From assembly GCA_964007475.1 (NCBI GenBank), contig OZ023274.1:35983816-36047815 (forward strand): a stretch of DNA of 64,000 bases, written 5' to 3'. The first letter of the stretch is position 1, and every line of letters begins with the position of its first letter. Of this stretch, positions 11,882 to 26,800 are shown piece after piece. Position numbers and translations under genes: made by a program. The stretch is from Hybos culiciformis. Lineage: Eukaryota; Arthropoda; Insecta; Diptera; Hybotidae. The notes under the pieces are model-generated. The model was not told the origin of the DNA, did no database searches, and saw only the letters and a program-made list of their open reading frames with translations.

Positions 11882-14800
11882 CTAAAAAAAAAAAAAAATA
11901 TTTTTTTTACATTATTAAAAAAATTTTACTATCTTTAAATTAATTACGGAATTGCCAATCTGTAATGTCGTCAATTGTGGCATCATTGTAGCTCCATATG
12001 GCACTGGATCTCCACTAACCATCATGGAAATACCTCTTGGTTGAACACCGGTCACAGTATCTGGCTTATATGCTTGAGTAACACCCAATTGTGGTGTCAT
12101 TTGCATGTACTTAAAATGATAATAGACAATAAAATATCAAAAATATTAATAAATATATTTTCTTACTTGATCTTCAACCTGAGCAATTGGTTGTGTCATC
12201 ATATAGCTTGGAATCCATGGAGATCCTGGCATTGGATATCCACTAACTTGTGGAGCACCAAATCTTGTATATGGTAAGCCAATTGGTGTGCCAACATTAA
12301 CGCTAACACCGTTTTGTGATACTGATGGATCATAGGTTACTGGTATACCTTCAGCTGTAACATCACGCCATGATCTGGTAGTTTGATCAGGACTTTTGAA
12401 TGGATTTTTCTTTTTAGGTCCGCCGTCAGCGAATTTAACCAACAATGGATCTTTGGCACCCTGTATCTGATTACCATTGAATATTTGTATAATGTGTTCA
12501 CATTTTTCACGATTTTCCATTCGTGCAAATCCAACACCTTTAAGATTAATGAAGTTTATAGTTTTCGAAAATTGATAGTTTTGAAAAATTTGTAAACGGA
12601 AATAGTTATATGGTTTATCTAAATACTATGTACTACTTTTGTTGTACATATTTTCAAAAATTATTCTTTTTTCAAATACAAGAAGCCGGATAAATATAAT
12701 TAAATTAGATCGTCGTGTTTTCGTATTAAACTCTTTACAATAAATTTTACATAATGCATTAATTTGGATGATTTGCAATTAATAAATATGTTTAGTATTT
12801 ACATATTTGTTTACTTGTTATACATTATATAATGATGTATGTAACATTATTACGAATGTGATCTAAAATTAGGACATTGTGTATATACTTATATTTTATA
12901 TTATTAATTAAAATTACATATATACCTGGTCAATATGGTTCAAAATTATTATTTTAATTTACATATTCAAATTTCAAAGCATTGCTGATTCAACTAAAAT
13001 TTTTACTAAAGTTTTTACAGAGAATTTTGAATGGACAGGTACAAATTATGCATTATAAACTTTAGATATTTTGGTACAGTAGTAAAAAAGTTAATAATAT
13101 CAAAAGACAAATTAAGTTGTAAGTTCGTATCAAATAAAAAATTATATTCATTCAAATTATGTCCACTGGAATAAGAAATACATTTCATTCCGAATAATTT
13201 TTATAAAATTATTACACATTAGCAGCTACCTTCTTATATTCTGATGTTTTTCAATAATTTTAGCTTTGTTTGTGAGTATTTATCATTAATAAGATTTTTG
13301 TCCAGACCGTTTGCAAATATTTACTTAATTTATAAATCATATGTATATAATACTTAATGTAATGTAATATTAGAAAATAAAAAAGAATATTTTGACCTAG
13401 AAAAGACTTTTAATGCATGTAAGATAATGTTATTTAAATATTTTGATTTAAATATAAAATCTATAAATATATCTATAAATATTTCTAAACATTGTGTAAA
13501 TTTCAAAAATATAATGTTGCTTTTGATAATTTATAACTTAAATCTTTGAAGTTTGACATTTCCATGTTCATAATGGCAATTTTATTGCGTCAAATAGTTT
13601 TCTGACATGTAAGTAATCTTTTCAAATATTAAAAGTCATTTATTTACCTTTAGAATTTCCCTGTTGATCTCTTAATATCCTAGTTGACACTACTTGTCCA
13701 TATTTGGATAGCATATTTTCTAAATCAGTTTCTTTGAAATTTGGTGGTAAATTTGCAATATACAAATTTGTTGGATCTTGTTCTTGTTGCTATATTTAAA
13801 TTTTTCATATATTTTGTTTAAATTATTTTTTTTTGTTTTCAAAATGGATGAAATGAAAAATTTATAAAAAAAAAAAGAAGAAAATTAAAATTAGTAAATT
13901 AAAAATATTTCATCGAAATATATTTAAAAATTAATAAATATATTTCTATTTACTAAAAATTATTTTTTTATAGATTTTTAAAAGGATCTATCTATCTATT
14001 TTGTTTTTTTTTTTGTATTACTACGGGTTTTAAAAAATTAATTTTGTTTACTAAAAAAGGATCATAGAGGTATTGAAATATTTTGAGGTAGTTTTATAAT
14101 AGTAGTTTGGAGTAAGTATAAAATTGTCATGTTTATTTGTACATTCAGTGAAATTCTTTGTGATTAAGATTTGTATTAATCCTCCAATTATCGAGTTCGC
14201 TGTATTGAAATTAAATAGTTGGTATATAAATATGAATCTGAGTTACATTGCAATAGAATTTAAGAATTAAATTTTCGGAAAAGTATCAGTTCATATAATG
14301 AATCAAAGAATATGATTATAATTTACATTGTTAGAATCAACCTGAATTTTAGGCTTTTCCAGAAGAGTTTATTGTGCTTTTAATTAATATCAATATTCAA
14401 TTCTTAATTGAAAGATATTCATCAGAATTCTGTAAATTTTTAACATTTAACTTCTAAGTAATTTAAATCAGTATAATTTTGTTTTGGGTAAAACATTAAA
14501 AACATATTTTAATAAGAAGACCGGTGCGGTGTTAACAATTTAATCCTTTTCTAGAAAATCAAATGACCAAATTGAAAAAATAAATACAAACAGTTTTAAA
14601 AGACTGATCACATTGAATCAAGAATATACTTCGAGAATTTCACTGAATATAGTACTTTTGTTTTATATGTAATTTGGAATTGGAGAGTTAAGTGTTATTA
14701 ACAAATTCTGTATATTAGAAATTTAACAATAACAAATTAACATGAAATTATCGGGATTTCTTAACTTTTTCACAATATTTACTCTTTAGAAAATTGTAAA

Positions 14801-17800
14801 TATTAATTTTTTTAAAAACAAAAGGAATAATAATTCAAATACCAATAATTAAAAAAAAAATTAGTGATTTTCAATAATAACGAAGGTTTACTTAATATTT
14901 TTAATTTTTTTAATTGAATTTTGTGCTTAAAAAACAAATTAAACATTTATATATAATTGTTTAAAAGATTTATGTCCAATTTCTTTATGGATGGGCTATT
15001 ATTTTGGCTTAAAGCGTATCGTCAATTTATTAATTTTAATTTAATAAAAATTAATGGTTGGTTGGTTTAATTTTAGGGAGCCAATTATGCCTATACCTCT
15101 TTTTTATTCAGTATTAATATTGGTCCAAAAGTTATTTTTATCGAGTAATAGAAATTTTTTATTAACTTAAATCATGATTTAGTTGAAAATTATTTTCTTA
15201 GCCCATAATAATAATTGAAAAAGAAAAATGTCAACCTAGATTATTAAAATTTTGAATGTTATTAAGTTTTTGATTGCTTGGATATTGAAATATTAATTGC
15301 GATTTACTCAAAAATGAAAAGTTGAAGTTGGAACAGAACTTTTGATTGCATCAAAAGTTAGAAATTCTTGAAGTTCTATGAGGTTAGACACAGGGATAGA
15401 AAGTTAAAGATCCTTTTTTTTTGTTTTGTTCTACAATTAATTGACAGCTAAATTAACTAAATTCTATGAATTATGAATATTGGTTTTTCATTTAAAATGA
15501 AAAAATATAATAAATATACTTTTTTAATATAAATTCTTACAAAACAAAATATTTTGTTAGTCTAAAGTTAATAAATGTTATTTCGTTAAAAAATTTATTT
15601 AAAAGTTATATAAAAGTTTTTTGTTTTATATTAAATTTAAAAAAAAAAAAAAACTATTGGCCGGCACACTATATTTTCTGTTCTATTATATAGTTATTGT
15701 TATTAAAAATTTAATGATAAATTAAAAGAATTTATTTTCTTTATTTCTTAATTAAAATTACATGGTTTAAAAAAAAAAACAAAGATTACGCTATAATTAA
15801 ATATTATTAAATATTGTTAAAAATGTGTTTTTCAATTAAAATGTTATGTGTAGAAATTTTGCAATTTAACCCTTAACAGTCTAAAATTGGACATCGTATT
15901 TCGGTTTTAACAGGTTCAACAGGTCTGGTTTAACAGATTTTTTATTTTCATGCAAATCACTTATTTTCAGTCTCAAAATAAACTTGAACCTGACTATTAA
16001 AACTCCAATAAAATGAGGCCGCAAAGGGTTAATTATTTTCAATTACTTTTTGTACAAAAAAAAAACGAAAAAATGATAACAAATTACGAACTATATCTCA
16101 GTTTGCCTAATAATTTTACTTTAATAATTGCAAACATTATTATCTAAAAACTTAGTTTTTTTTCTGTATTTTATTTTGAAAAGCTAATTACTTCAATAAA
16201 ACTACAAGAATAAATCATATTTTGGATGGTCGGAAGCAAAAGAAAATCTTGTTTTTCGATTTGAAAACTACATATTTAACTAACTTTGTACAATAAACAA
16301 TAATTATGACTGATAAATACATAGATTGTGGATTTAAATTCGAATTTTTCTAATAAATAGATAGAAAAATTGAATATATTTTTTGCGTTTTTTATTTTGA
16401 CCGAAATTATTAAAATAATCAAAAACTATTCAAAATTTATTTAAAAAAAAAGTTTATTGGACCAGAATTTTATATTTAAGGGCCGAAACGTAGTCAGCTG
16501 TCATTGAGATTTTGATTTTAGTTGTCATTATTAATTCCCTTCGGTTAAGAAATAAGGATTGTTTCATCAAAACAGCGTTAAAAAAATTAAAATTTAGAAA
16601 CTTCTGGGAATCAAAAACTATATTAATATGTAATACAATAATCTTTAAATTAGGATTTTTGGGTTTAATAGCTTTTAACATTTCTACTGGTTTCTTCTAT
16701 GGGAGACAATATTAATTTAAAAATTTATGTTTTAGGTCTTCATTTAATTAATACTTATTTAAAATTGGGCAACTGTTCATCATAAACTGAATATCTGTAG
16801 TCATTCATAAGTTTAATTAGAAATCTAAAGACATCATTTTAAGCAGGGATATGATCTACGTATTTACATAAATTATGACATTAATATGTTTTCAGAGAAA
16901 TATCATTTAAATTACTTATTATTATATTTATTATAATATAATAATATTATTATAATATAATATAATAATAAATTCATGTTATTCTTTGTTAAATCAAATT
17001 AATTATAAATATGACACAAAATTTAAGCTTAATTTGTTGTAAATTTTATATTTTTACTTACTACTATATACAATACATATTTTATGTACGTATAAATAAT
17101 TATAAAAATAATAATAAAAATAATAAGTAAAAAGTATGCAATTAATTTCATTAATACAGAAATTTTATATAATTATCAGCTTGAGTGATAAATAGATATT
17201 ACATGATTTTTCTTTGTATTAAATATTTATGTAATAATACATGAAATACCATTTTATAACAGCAAAAAGAGAATGTATAAAATTTTACGGAAATTAAAAA
17301 AAAAAAAAAAAGACAAATTATAATGGTAATTTAATAAATTTTTAGCTACTATATGTAAACATCATTATATTTATATGTACGTATATAATATTATGAGTTA
17401 TTGTATTTAATCATAAAATTCAATTTGACTATATATTCATAATATATGGTAAACGATTATCATTATAATATATCTTTTAAAATAAGATTCTAAAACAATT
17501 TTAATTGAAATACCTAACATCACTACTATATTAAATGTATTATTATATTATATAATTATATTTAGAATGGAAGGAAATTTCATTTATATTATTATGTAAT
17601 TTTAAAATGGCTAATTTAAAAATTTAAAATAAGGATATTGATACTTTCAGTGTATACATAATTTTTTATATACACAGAATTTTGGCAGGATTATATAATT
17701 CAATACTTATAGGTATAGATTTGTATATTATAGTTATTTTAGTTGAACAATTTTACGATGGCACCAAAATATAAATAAGAAAATAAAATTGAATTTAATG

Positions 17801-20800
17801 CTATAGTAGTTCGTTTCTTTCCAAGTTTGAAACATAAATACTAGAATAATCTTTAAACTAAGCCAATATTAGTTTGCGTGAAAGAAAAACTCCTTATATT
17901 TTCTTGAATAACTATATATAACAAGAAATAAATTTTAATTTAAAATACCTAATTTTTAATATGTAGCCAATTCTAAAAAACAAACATTTCTAAACGAAAA
18001 CAAAATATCCTTTCACCCTAATTTTTAATTATATACATAAATCATGAAATTTGTCTTCAACTATGCAATTTATAGTAATTTATAGTAAAATTATTCCTAT
18101 AGAAAAAATATATATATAAATACTATATAATTCCAAGGTTTTCCTAAATATAATGTTGGGATTCTATAAAATATCTAAAATTTTCTATAAATTTCTAATC
18201 TGATAAAATAAATTATTTACTTTTAAAATATATAAAGTCTATATTGGAAAAAGAAAAAACAAAAAGACAAAAATGATAAATATTTAAATCTAATTTCTAA
18301 ATGGAAATTAAGGAAATTAATATTATTAAAATATAAATATAATAAAATGTAAATAATATTGTATTTAAAATAAATCTATTATTAATTATTTATTATAACA
18401 AGAAAACATATTTTTTTTATTATTAAAAGAATTTTTCTTTTGTTTACCTGAACTTGTGGTTTATTATAAACAATTTTTTAAAATCTCAAACAATAAAAAT
18501 AATAATCGCAATAAAAAACACAAAAATTGGTGATTTTCAGCCCTATAGTTATATTATGTATATATATTAAATAAGTAGAAATTTATTTAGAAGATCTTAA
18601 TTAATAGATCTTTTGATTGGACTAAATTAACTCATAAATTGAAATTAATAGTTAGAGATTCTTTATTTGTTTTATTATATGGTTCTGTTATTATAATGGT
18701 TGTATAAAAATTCTAAATGTCATATAGGTAAAACTCTCTCTCTCTCTGTTGTAAGAAACTTAATATTTATACCATCAATAAAGTTTTGATAGAAAACCTT
18801 AATAAAATACGGAAAATGTTTTGTAAAGTTTAAACACTTATCTTCCTAAATATTTGTCTGCTCTGAAAATTCTATTTTGTTTTTATCGAGATGAAGGCTT
18901 TTTATTTTAAAATTTTCTTGAAACGAATTGGTTTTTTATCAAAATTTAGTATGTATATCATGCTTCACCTACAACAGGGTTTAGAACATTTTCTTGAAAT
19001 ATTTTTGATTAAATTTTATACATTATACATTGATAAAAATCTTTACATAAAAAAAATTATGATGACTTGAAGCGTATCTCAATAAGGTTTCAACAGATAT
19101 GTATTCTAAAAAAAAAGAAACCACTTCAAAAGTGGTAAATCGAGCCTTTTTAAAAAACAATTTACTTGAAAAAAATTTCTTTTACATACAACATTAGAAT
19201 AATATGCTTTTAATATTAATCATTAGCATTTAACAGGAAATAATTTATCATTTTTTATGCTCACACACGGTTTTGCTTATAATTTTATTTTTATTTTTAG
19301 TTCTTTCTAAAGATTGGGGAAAAAAATTGTTCAATTAAAGAAAATTTCAAGAATTTCTAAAATTTTCTGAAAATTTGTTTCAAAAGTAATCATTATAATT
19401 TTTATGTGAGGTTCGAATAAGATTGTGTGTTTTTATTTCTGAAAAAAAATTAAAAAAATATATATTTTTTTAATTATTTTATGGTAATTTTGACACTACA
19501 ATAATACTTTTAGAATTTTGATATTATATTTAAATATAGTGTCTAAGAATTGAGCGCGATGATTGTATATAATACAATAAGTTAACTGGGATTTACTTCT
19601 TTTTTTTTACATTACTTTAATTTAATTTGTTTGATGAAATAAGTCATTTTTGTAAATAATTAATATTAAGTTGAGACGCCTTCCATCGTCCATTGGATTT
19701 CAAAGATTTTGTTAATGACAACCTTGTGTAAAATATTTTTATATACTATCAGAAAATGATGCTTATCTCAAGTTTTTTTTCCCGGTCTATACAATTTTGA
19801 AATTATTTTACAAAGTTTTTAAAATTTGTTTAACATAAATTAAATAAATTAATATAATCTTATACAAAAAGTAATTGAAATAATAATAGCTTTTTATTTA
19901 ATTAAAATTAAAATGATAAAATTATATTTTAAAGTTTAACTAAGTGTGATATGTGAATATAACGTTTAAAATTTATTCAAAACTAATTAAGATTCTCAAT
20001 AATAGTTGATCACTGCGAAAAAAATTTAAAGTTTTGGTTTCAGTGTAATATGCCGCAATTGAAGTGATTTTTTGTTATGTTAGAGAAGCAGGCTCCAGAT
20101 GAATGTGCCAGTTTTGAAATTTTATAGTTTTTGGGCTTTGGCTTTTAAAAATATTTTGTTTTCAATAAAATAAATCAAAAAAATTCGAAAACAGAAAACA
20201 TGAAAGTACATATATTTAATTTTCGCAATGAATGGGCGACGTTCTGTCTAAATAACTTTAGGAAAAACATTTTATCACAACTTAAATATGTTTTCCAGGA
20301 AATTTTTTTTTTAACGTTATTTATGTATTATATTAACACATATATACATAAATATATCTGTTTTTAATCGAAACTGAAATGTTAAACTTTAAAATAAATT
20401 TTTTTTTCATTCGTAAACTGTGAATCACAGAAATTAATGATTCAGAAGCTTTTTGCATACAAGTATCTGGAATTTCCAATCAAAAAATATAATTTTATTT
20501 ATATTAACATTGTTTTTTAAAAAGCGATAAATTATGTAACATTGATTCACAGTTTTTGTTTTTATTCAAACGTAAGATTCAAATTAATAATAATAAGGTT
20601 AATTAGTGTATGTAATGTGTATGTATAGAAGGAAATATTTAAAAATGTTTTTTTAGTTTTCGGAATGTAATTTTTTTTTTTTAAAGTAATGTGTAATTTG
20701 AAAACATCGTGAGGCGTTCGTTAATTTGACAGAATTAAATTAATCAATTATTAAAATGTATATATCCAATTTCTATATTAAGTGAAGGGAAATTTAGAAA

Positions 20801-23800
20801 TGTACAGAAAAATTTATAATTAAGTATTAAGTGGTGGTTTCGGTAAATTAATTCAAATATATATGATTGAAAATATCTAAAATTTACATATTTTGAAGTT
20901 ACAAAGATTATGACGGAAATGATTATCTGGCAATTTCTTAACATAAAAAAAGTTTTAGGAGGCCACTTTGAAGTTTTCTTGTGGATAAAATTGATCTCAT
21001 TCGCGCCCAAAATTTTAATATTTTAAAATTTTATTCAAAAATTATTTACCATCTCACATTTAGGACTCACTATAAGGGTTTTTTAAAAGTTTTTTTTTGT
21101 CTTCAATACATTTCTAAATTGTTTACGCAATACTCATAAAATTATTTTTTTTTAAATATAAAGTTAGATTTTTAGTTATGTGCAGTTGATTTTGTATTAC
21201 TGATTTTTTAATAAACAAACAAATATAAATAATAATTTTAAAAAATGCAAACATAAACAATATCGATATTTATTATTCACTGTACTTAAAAGAATATAAA
21301 TATATATTTTTTTCCAATAAAATTGGCGATGATTGTGATTGAAATCTGTTTGAAGCTAGATACAAAACTTAATATGTATACAATGAATATTTGGAATTTG
21401 AATTAATTGATTAACGATGGACAAATATATATATGTAAGGTTGAAATTAATTTTGAAGGAAATTTATAAAGCGCAGTTGAATTTTATGATTTTAATTCAA
21501 TTTCTACTAAATATTTAGTTATCATAAAATCTGTTAAAAATTCACCTTGATAAGTCACGTTTCAAACTAAAGTACTTTTTAAGTTTATTGACTGATAATA
21601 TTTATCTCAAAAGCTTTGTATAAATGTACGTGATTCATGATAACCAAAAATTCATGATTATGTAATTTATGTTTATTTTTTAATTATGCACTGAAGATCA
21701 TATTTATATTATTTGTACATTTATTATGTATATTTAATTATGGTATTATGGACATTTTATGTGAAATTTTTCTTCGTGTTAGAAAATATAGCAAAATTGA
21801 AAATATTGAATCTATAATTTATAATTTTCTGAACATCATATAGTAACGACATACTGATGAAGTTACTTTTCTTAATAAAAATAAAAAGAATTATAATAAT
21901 TCCAAACAAGAAGTTCTTTAAGTGTAACTGATTTTTTATTTTTTGTGATCCTAATCCTAAGACATGATTAATTTATTTTTACATTAACCTACATATTCTT
22001 TTGGAAATCTTAAATATCCCAAAAATTTTCATCTTCTTTTTAAAAGATAATCACGTAGGCATAATTTTAAGGAATCATAATATATGATGATACATATAAA
22101 ACACACTTTAGGGTAAAAATAATTTATTATTTAAAATATTGAAAAAAAAATATAATATGTATGTATTTTCATAGGTGGATAAAAAATCGATATTGGTTGT
22201 TTGTTTTTAATTTTTAGCGTTAAAGAGGCGCAAAAACAAAAAAATATACAAATTCTGGTCATGAATTTTTTTCTCATTCAAGATTGCCCTAAATATGTTT
22301 TTGGTTTTTTTATTTTTTTTTTTTACATAAGTAGTAACAGTAACATATAATGTGTACTTTTTACATGAATTTTTTTTTTTAATTTTTTTTTATATTAATT
22401 TTTATGATTTTTATTGGAATAAAAGTAAAAGAAATATAATATATATAGTAAAAATAGATGTAGCTAATTATTAAATATAGATAGAGAGATAGAGGGGGGT
22501 GAGTATTACTTGCATGCAAAACAAACGTACAATGGCCGGCCTATGTAGCACCCAGATACCCACTTTGGCCATCTGAGCTTGAATGCCTTTCGCCTGGAGC
22601 CCCTTAACAGCCCCCTCGGCACATGATGGTGACTCAAAGTCTACAAATCCATAACCTGTAATAATACAATAAGAAGAAAACAAGAAAAAAAAAGAAAACA
22701 AAAACAGGCAAAAAAAAACAAAAAAAAAAAAAAAAATGGGAGAAAATCAAAATAATAATGGTATAAAAATTACAATAAAAAATTATTAGTATTTTTCTCA
22801 TTTAATAATGAATTTTTTTTTTTATGAATTTTTTTTTTTTTTTTTACAATCAACTACTTCGCGGATTTAATAAAATAAAATAAAAAGATATTGCAGTTTT
22901 TTTTCGTTTTTATTTGAAAAAAAGTATTTATATGAGTTTAAAATTTTTATGTATATACACATTATTTCTGAAATATCTAGCTACGACATATGAAATTATA
23001 ATATTTTAATATGTTTTGTAATTTATTATGTTTTTGATATTTTAATGTTTAATTTTGGAGTAATATTAAAAATAAGTTATTTTCAATCGAATATTTTCTT
23101 TAATTAAAATATTTTCCTTTTTAACTCATATTTCTCCAGTACCGCAGTCAGTAATCAGTATTCAGTTAATAATAATTAACGTAACAATTCTGCAAGGCTG
23201 TTTAATATTTAAATTGTGAATTCCTTAAGTATTCAACTTATTTTTTTAAAATTGCACAACCACGGCCTAAGGATGTTAATTAAACAAAAAAAAATAAATT
23301 GTAGCTTGTTTTTATTTGCTGTATATGTTGATTTCCGTGTATCTATAGGTTTATTTAATATTACATTTTTGTTTTCTGCAATATCTTTTTAAAAAGGTTT
23401 ATTTGGATTTTTTTTTTTTTATCTAAATTTTTCTTTTTTAACGTTACTCTACAATTTCAGTGCAAAACTTAATAAAAATCGAAAAATAAATTAAAAATAA
23501 TAATTACGGAATTTAGAAGATAAACAAAAAAAATTTAAGAAAATAAAATATTTTTTATTGTAAAATTTACAAAATATAAAACTTTGTTTGTTTTTTTTTT
23601 TTTTTTTTGAACATTTTTTTTTTTCAATAAAATAATGTTTAAAAACTAAATTATTAAAAATTTAATTTAATTAAATTGAATTTTTTTTTTTTTTATTGAA
23701 AAATAAAATTAAAAAATAAATAAAATAAAAAAATAAATAAAAAAAGTGAAGAAAAAAATACCTTTACATTTGTTTGTTGTTTTATCTAAAATAGCTTTCG

Positions 23801-26800
23801 TTGATATTATGTTTCCGTATCTAAAAAAAAAATAAAAATAATAATGTCAAATGAGACAAACTATATTAATAATAATATAAATATATATTGTTTTATTTTA
23901 TAGTAATAAGTTGAGATTAAATATAGTAATATTTTCATATAGAAGTATAGTGGTCGTAATGAAATTAATTCATTCTGATGAATTTTCGAAGCATATCTTA
24001 GTCTAAATTGACCTTAATTCATCAAATTTTTGTTTAGTTACACAAGACTTAAGGAATAAAATAAAACTAAAATAAGACTCAACCTATGTAATTTATGTTT
24101 ATTTATTATTAAGTACTTAGATAAATATCTCCCTGATATTATTGTAATTTGAGTTCAGGCATTTGTAAGCAACATTTTCAGAGATTTTTGAGAGCTTGTC
24201 TCGAACATTATCGATATTTACGTCCAAGTAGTAGTTTAAGGATTTTGTTTTGAAAAAGTTTGAATTTTTATGAACGATTTATGAACGAACATTAATTAAG
24301 TGACATTTTTCGATATTGTCTGTTGTAGTTAAATTCTTATGTATCCAACTATCTACATTTTCGTATAAGTTAAATATTTTTTATATATTTTTATTTTTCC
24401 CGAAATAACTTTTCAAACAATTCAAATTTATTTCCCAGATTATTTTATATATAAATTTTGATTTCCGATGTGAGTTTATCAACTATGAATTTTTGTTGTT
24501 TCAGGAAATAAATAAATATTTATTGAAAATAAATATATGAATTTATACTTACTGTGCACACATATTAACTAAGTCCTTATCAGTTGTGCCTTGTTGTAAA
24601 CCTCTAATATATAAATTTGTTTTAGATAATTGTTCACCTTGTTGTTGCGTACCATTAGGACCCATTGTGGTATTTGTATTTGTATTACTGAGACTAGTAC
24701 TTAATGTTCCACTCTGAGAACCAGTATTTGATGAGCTGCTTGAATTTGTATTGCTAGGAGATGCAGCTGTTGGGACCCTTTGTCCGTACTGAAAATATAA
24801 ATAAATAAAATATAAATTAATATGATTTATTTTTAAATAACAAATAAACATAATATTTATTATAAATTAAAACAAAAAAAAAATGATCAGACTATTGTCG
24901 AATGAAGGCTACCCATATCCAACTAATGATGATTACAATGGAGTATACTGAACTATTTTAATAAATGATTACTGTATTTTCAATTGTATATGTACGACGA
25001 AGAAATGTACTTACATAGAAACTTCAAAATATACTTCATACTTATCGTCAAATAGAAAATTTATTTATAAGTATATGAGTTTCTTATTTTGAATAAAATT
25101 AAAAATTATAAATAGATAGGTATAAATAATATAATTATATTAATGATAAATACAAAAATTCTCTATGTTGTATTATTCAAAAAAATATATTTGTTTAAAA
25201 TTTTAATTAACAAAATATTTATTTATGTAAACAAAGAATTACTTAAAAATAAAAAATAATAACTATAAAATCTCTTACACATACTGGAATTAAATAATTG
25301 CTTTTTAAGAAACAAATTGATAAGAAAATTAGAGATAATGTGTTTTATGGTTTTATCATGAAATTTTATAAAATTTGTTTAATTTTTTTTTTTAAGGTTT
25401 TTCGTACAATTTTAAACAAGAGATATCGTAAAAAATGAATTCGAAAATTCCGATAATGAGTTTTGATAAAATACTGAACCATGAAGCGAAATGAATATGG
25501 CGATGTATTATGGATGGTTCTTTGATTAGGGAATAATCACAATTTGCTATAAATAATAACTCTTATCAAAGTCACTCAAATATTAGTCAATAAGAATTAT
25601 TCATTTAACGTTCTCAAAATTTTTGAATGACATTATTATGATTACATAACCATTTCATGCATTATTCAATAATTATCTAAAAGACAATCTCAAGCTAGCG
25701 AGAAATCACAAACAATTTTACATGGGTTTATTGAAAATATTTTTTTGTTTCTGAAAAATTTGTAACAATTGAATATATTGATAATTTTATAACACTTATC
25801 GATGTAATTTTATTAATCACTGATAAATTTTTCTTTTTGTTTGTTAATTCATATTTTTAAATTAATTTGAATTTGGATTGAAGCGATAATGTTTTCTTTT
25901 TTTTTTGTGTTTTTGTTTATTTGAAATTATAAATCTGTTTTATCTATTTTTTAATTACATGTAAATTTATGGCGCCGCCGGTAATATAATGCTAAATTAC
26001 ATAAAGCTGATGTTTTGCTTTAGTTTATATTATTATTATTTTTTTTGTTTTATTTTAAGCTGTACAATGTTCATTACTGAATAAATAGACAAAAATATTG
26101 TTATTAATTAACAATGAGAAATATTAGAAATATTTTAACTATAAAATTCAGATATTTAGCGTCGACTAAATAAATTCAACCTACAAATTTAATTTAAAAA
26201 AAAAACAACTTGTAAAAAATATTATAGATCAATTTGGTAAAATTATAATGGCTTGTAAAGTTTGTGAGTATTAATAAAAATTAGACAAGATATTAATTTC
26301 TATACTCTAGTATTTGAAAAATGAGGAGTTATGTGGCCAGAAATAGTATTGATCCTTTAATGACAACGACTTATGTTAAACAAACAGATTATTTTATATA
26401 CAAATACATATTATAATTCTAATAAAAAGATTTCGATCCATTCTAAAATAAAATATGTGTTCAATATGTTCATATAATATCTGTATATGTATAAAAATAA
26501 AACAAAACAAAAAAATTAATAAATTGATATTATAATGATTGATGTAAATAATTTGAAAATGATATAACAATTTATTGAGAAAATAAATAAAAAAAAAAAA
26601 CTTGTAATGAATTTATCAATTCATTTAATATGAAATCAGAATTATGATGATGAGCAATGCTGACTGAATTTTAATATCACATATATATTTATAATATTTA
26701 CATAATATTATAAATATACGCATAATATTTTGTTCATATAAGTGTGTTATATTATGAAAAAAAAAAGTTAATTATGCTTTTCCAACTTAGCACATGTTTT

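Noticed and set aside
11975..12277. 100-codon plus-strand open frame
   Set aside because: It is antisense to two shep exons and the intron between them; the minus strand carries the conserved protein.
12383..12595. 70-codon plus-strand open frame
   Set aside because: Antisense of the shep RRM2 exon and adjoining intron.
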